A program made the translations under genes and the position numbers. A DNA stretch of 5,253 bases from Bacillota bacterium (lineage in GTDB: Bacteria > Bacillota > Clostridia > Peptostreptococcales > Anaerovoracaceae): positions 1-5,253 of the forward strand of contig JAFWFF010000273.1 of assembly GCA_017515765.1 (NCBI GenBank). The letters are read 5' to 3'. This document shows positions 4,208 through 5,253 of this stretch, piece after piece. Position 1 is the stretch's first letter, and the number at the start of each line of letters is the position of its first letter. A model generated the notes under the pieces. The model made no database searches, was not told where the DNA came from, and saw only the letters and a list, made by a program, of their open reading frames with translations.

Positions 4208-5253
4208 CTAATAGCCCCAGAGCGAACGTCCAACGTCGTCGTTCATTATCAGGCTCTTCCCGCCCATAACATAAGCGTCCGTTATCCCGGACCCCGAGAG
4301 ATAGTTTCCGGCTTCTCTGGTGCTGCCGTGCTTCACCAGGATCAAAGGCGCCCCCAGCGACATCGCTACCGGGCCTCCTGCCAGCCCGTCGGGGAAATTA
4401 TCTGCGTACGAGAGGACCGTATTCTCCGCCGATCCGTCAAAGAACTGCTTCGCGACAGCAGTGGACGTGCTGTACCTGTTCGCCCCGGCAAGGCGGCTGA
4501 CCTCCGTCCCCTTCGCTGCGAGCGAGTCCTCCACGCTTTGGGTAACGGCTGCAGGCCCGCCTATCAGCCAGTATTTAGAAGTGTTTACCGTTGCCAGATA
4601 TTCTTCCTGCTCGGGAAGGAGCGAAGCGTTGGTGAGAAGTATTGGCTTTCCGACTGCAGACGCTGAGAGCGCGTCCGGGAATGCCCTTCCCGAACAGACC
4701 AGGATCTCTTCGTCCGTTACTCCGGACGCCTTGAGTATCTCCAGATTTGTTATATATCTGTTGCTTCCCGCGAGCCTCTCTGTCCTGAGCCCCTGAAGCG
4801 CGCTCTCCATCGATTCCGGGACAGCGCCGGTCCCGCCGAGGATATATACCGTCCCTCCCGCGGCGAGATTGGCCGAGGCGTAAGATGATACGCGGCTCAC
4901 AGTCTGGTCGTTCACCAGGAGTATCGGAGCGTTCTTCACCTTCGCGAGATAGGCTCCGGCAAGCGCGTCAGCGTAGTCTTTCCCGCTCGCGATAACTATG
5001 TTCTCGAAGGCGGAGACTCCCATTGAGAGCTTCAGCTGCTCAGCGGCTTCTATCGCAGTCTCGTATCTGTTGCTTCCCGCTATCCGCCTGAAGACCGTGA
5101 GCGGGATGCTCGCCCGGTCGTAAAGAGACCCTGCGATGAGCTTTGTTTTTCCGGGCGAGAGGCCTTTGATGTTCCCGCTGCTGTCGGCTGAGACGGCTTC
5201 GGGATCGGCGGCGCGCCATCCGACGCTGCCGCGGTCAAACTTTATCTCACGCG
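4208..5253 (-). CDS. Surface protein with Big_2-like domain and three CWB2 repeats (5' end off window)
   Basis: The C-terminal 347 residues of an exported wall-associated protein. The frame is open from the right edge (first full codon at 5251) to TAG at 4210-4208. Fragment residues about 1-53 resemble a bacterial Ig-like Big_2 domain (VGWRAADPEAVSADSSG, then GLSPGKTKLIAG). Three CWB2 (PF04122-type) modules follow, starting at RIAGSNRYETA (56), RLAGSNRYITN (159) and RLAGANRYSTS (253). Each carries the expected A/S-G-x-x-F/Y-x-DAL or PDGL stretch, ILL/LILV strand and a GG motif (ILGGTGAVP, LIGGPAAVT, VMGGKSLIM). In clostridia, three tandem CWB2 modules anchor proteins non-covalently to an anionic wall polymer, so this is probably the anchor part, with the signal peptide and effector domain outside the window. 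An internal Met at 5023 is not the start, because the first CWB2 motif and the Big_2 region lie upstream in frame. It is convergent with the GT2 gene. Confidence 0.92.
   Translation of the reverse strand, partial: REIKFDRGSVGWRAADPEAVSADSSGNIKGLSPGKTKLIAGSLYDRASIPLTVFRRIAGSNRYETAIEAAEQLKLSMGVSAFENIVIASGKDYADALAGAYLAKVKNAPILLVNDQTVSRVSSYASANLAAGGTVYILGGTGAVPESMESALQGLRTERLAGSNRYITNLEILKASGVTDEEILVCSGRAFPDALSASAVGKPILLTNASLLPEQEEYLATVNTSKYWLIGGPAAVTQSVEDSLAAKGTEVSRLAGANRYSTSTAVAKQFFDGSAENTVLSYADNFPDGLAGGPVAMSLGAPLILVKHGSTREAGNYLSGSGITDAYVMGGKSLIMNDDVGRSLWGY

Noticed and set aside
4208..5023. Reading the CWB2 gene as a complete 271-residue protein starting at the ATG at 5023
   Set aside because: The frame is open upstream to the window edge and includes the first CWB2 motif (RIAGSNRYETA) and a Big_2-like segment. 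No ribosome site precedes 5023, so the gene is truncated by the window.

Overview
The window carries five protein-coding genes on strictly alternating strands (-,+,-,+,-). The two outer genes run off the window edges. No RNA gene, insertion sequence, phage gene or CRISPR array was seen. The organism looks Gram-positive. One protein has a lipobox signal peptide plus choline/glucan-binding-type wall repeats, and another has three CWB2 wall-binding repeats behind a Big_2-like domain. The DNA is GC-rich, yet three promoters keep a perfect TATAAT, and AGG and ATA codons are common. This fits a GC-rich clostridial Bacillota better than a typical actinobacterium, but Coriobacteriia cannot be excluded, and the placement is an inference from composition and domain content only.

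Layout: (1) 583 to 1, minus: N-terminal 194 residues of a lipoprotein with a long acidic Pro/Ala/Glu linker and the start of a wall-binding repeat array. (2) 584-763: divergent regulatory region with two back-to-back promoters. (3) 764-1933, plus: GT4-type glycosyltransferase, ended by a terminator hairpin that extends into the last codons of the next, convergent gene. (4) 3094-1967, minus: second GT4-type glycosyltransferase with a canonical E-x7-E motif. (5) 3095-3195: second divergent promoter region. (6) 3196-4128, plus: GT2 polyprenyl-phosphate glycosyltransferase with two C-terminal membrane helices, lacking a Shine-Dalgarno and possibly leaderless; its stop codon lies in the loop of its own terminator. 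(7) 4129-4207: terminator tail and a GC-rich hairpin. (8) 4208 to the right edge, minus: C-terminal 347 residues of a CWB2 surface protein.

How the genes may work together (inference): the GT2 enzyme would make a lipid-linked sugar donor at the membrane. The two cytoplasmic-type GT4 enzymes would add sugars to a lipid-linked glycan, wall polymer or glycolipid. The flanking secreted proteins are of kinds that bind cell-wall polymers. The region therefore reads as a cell-envelope glycan locus in which each gene appears to have its own promoter rather than belonging to an operon. I see good examples of known families and some unusual gene-expression architecture, but no clear evidence of an entirely new system.
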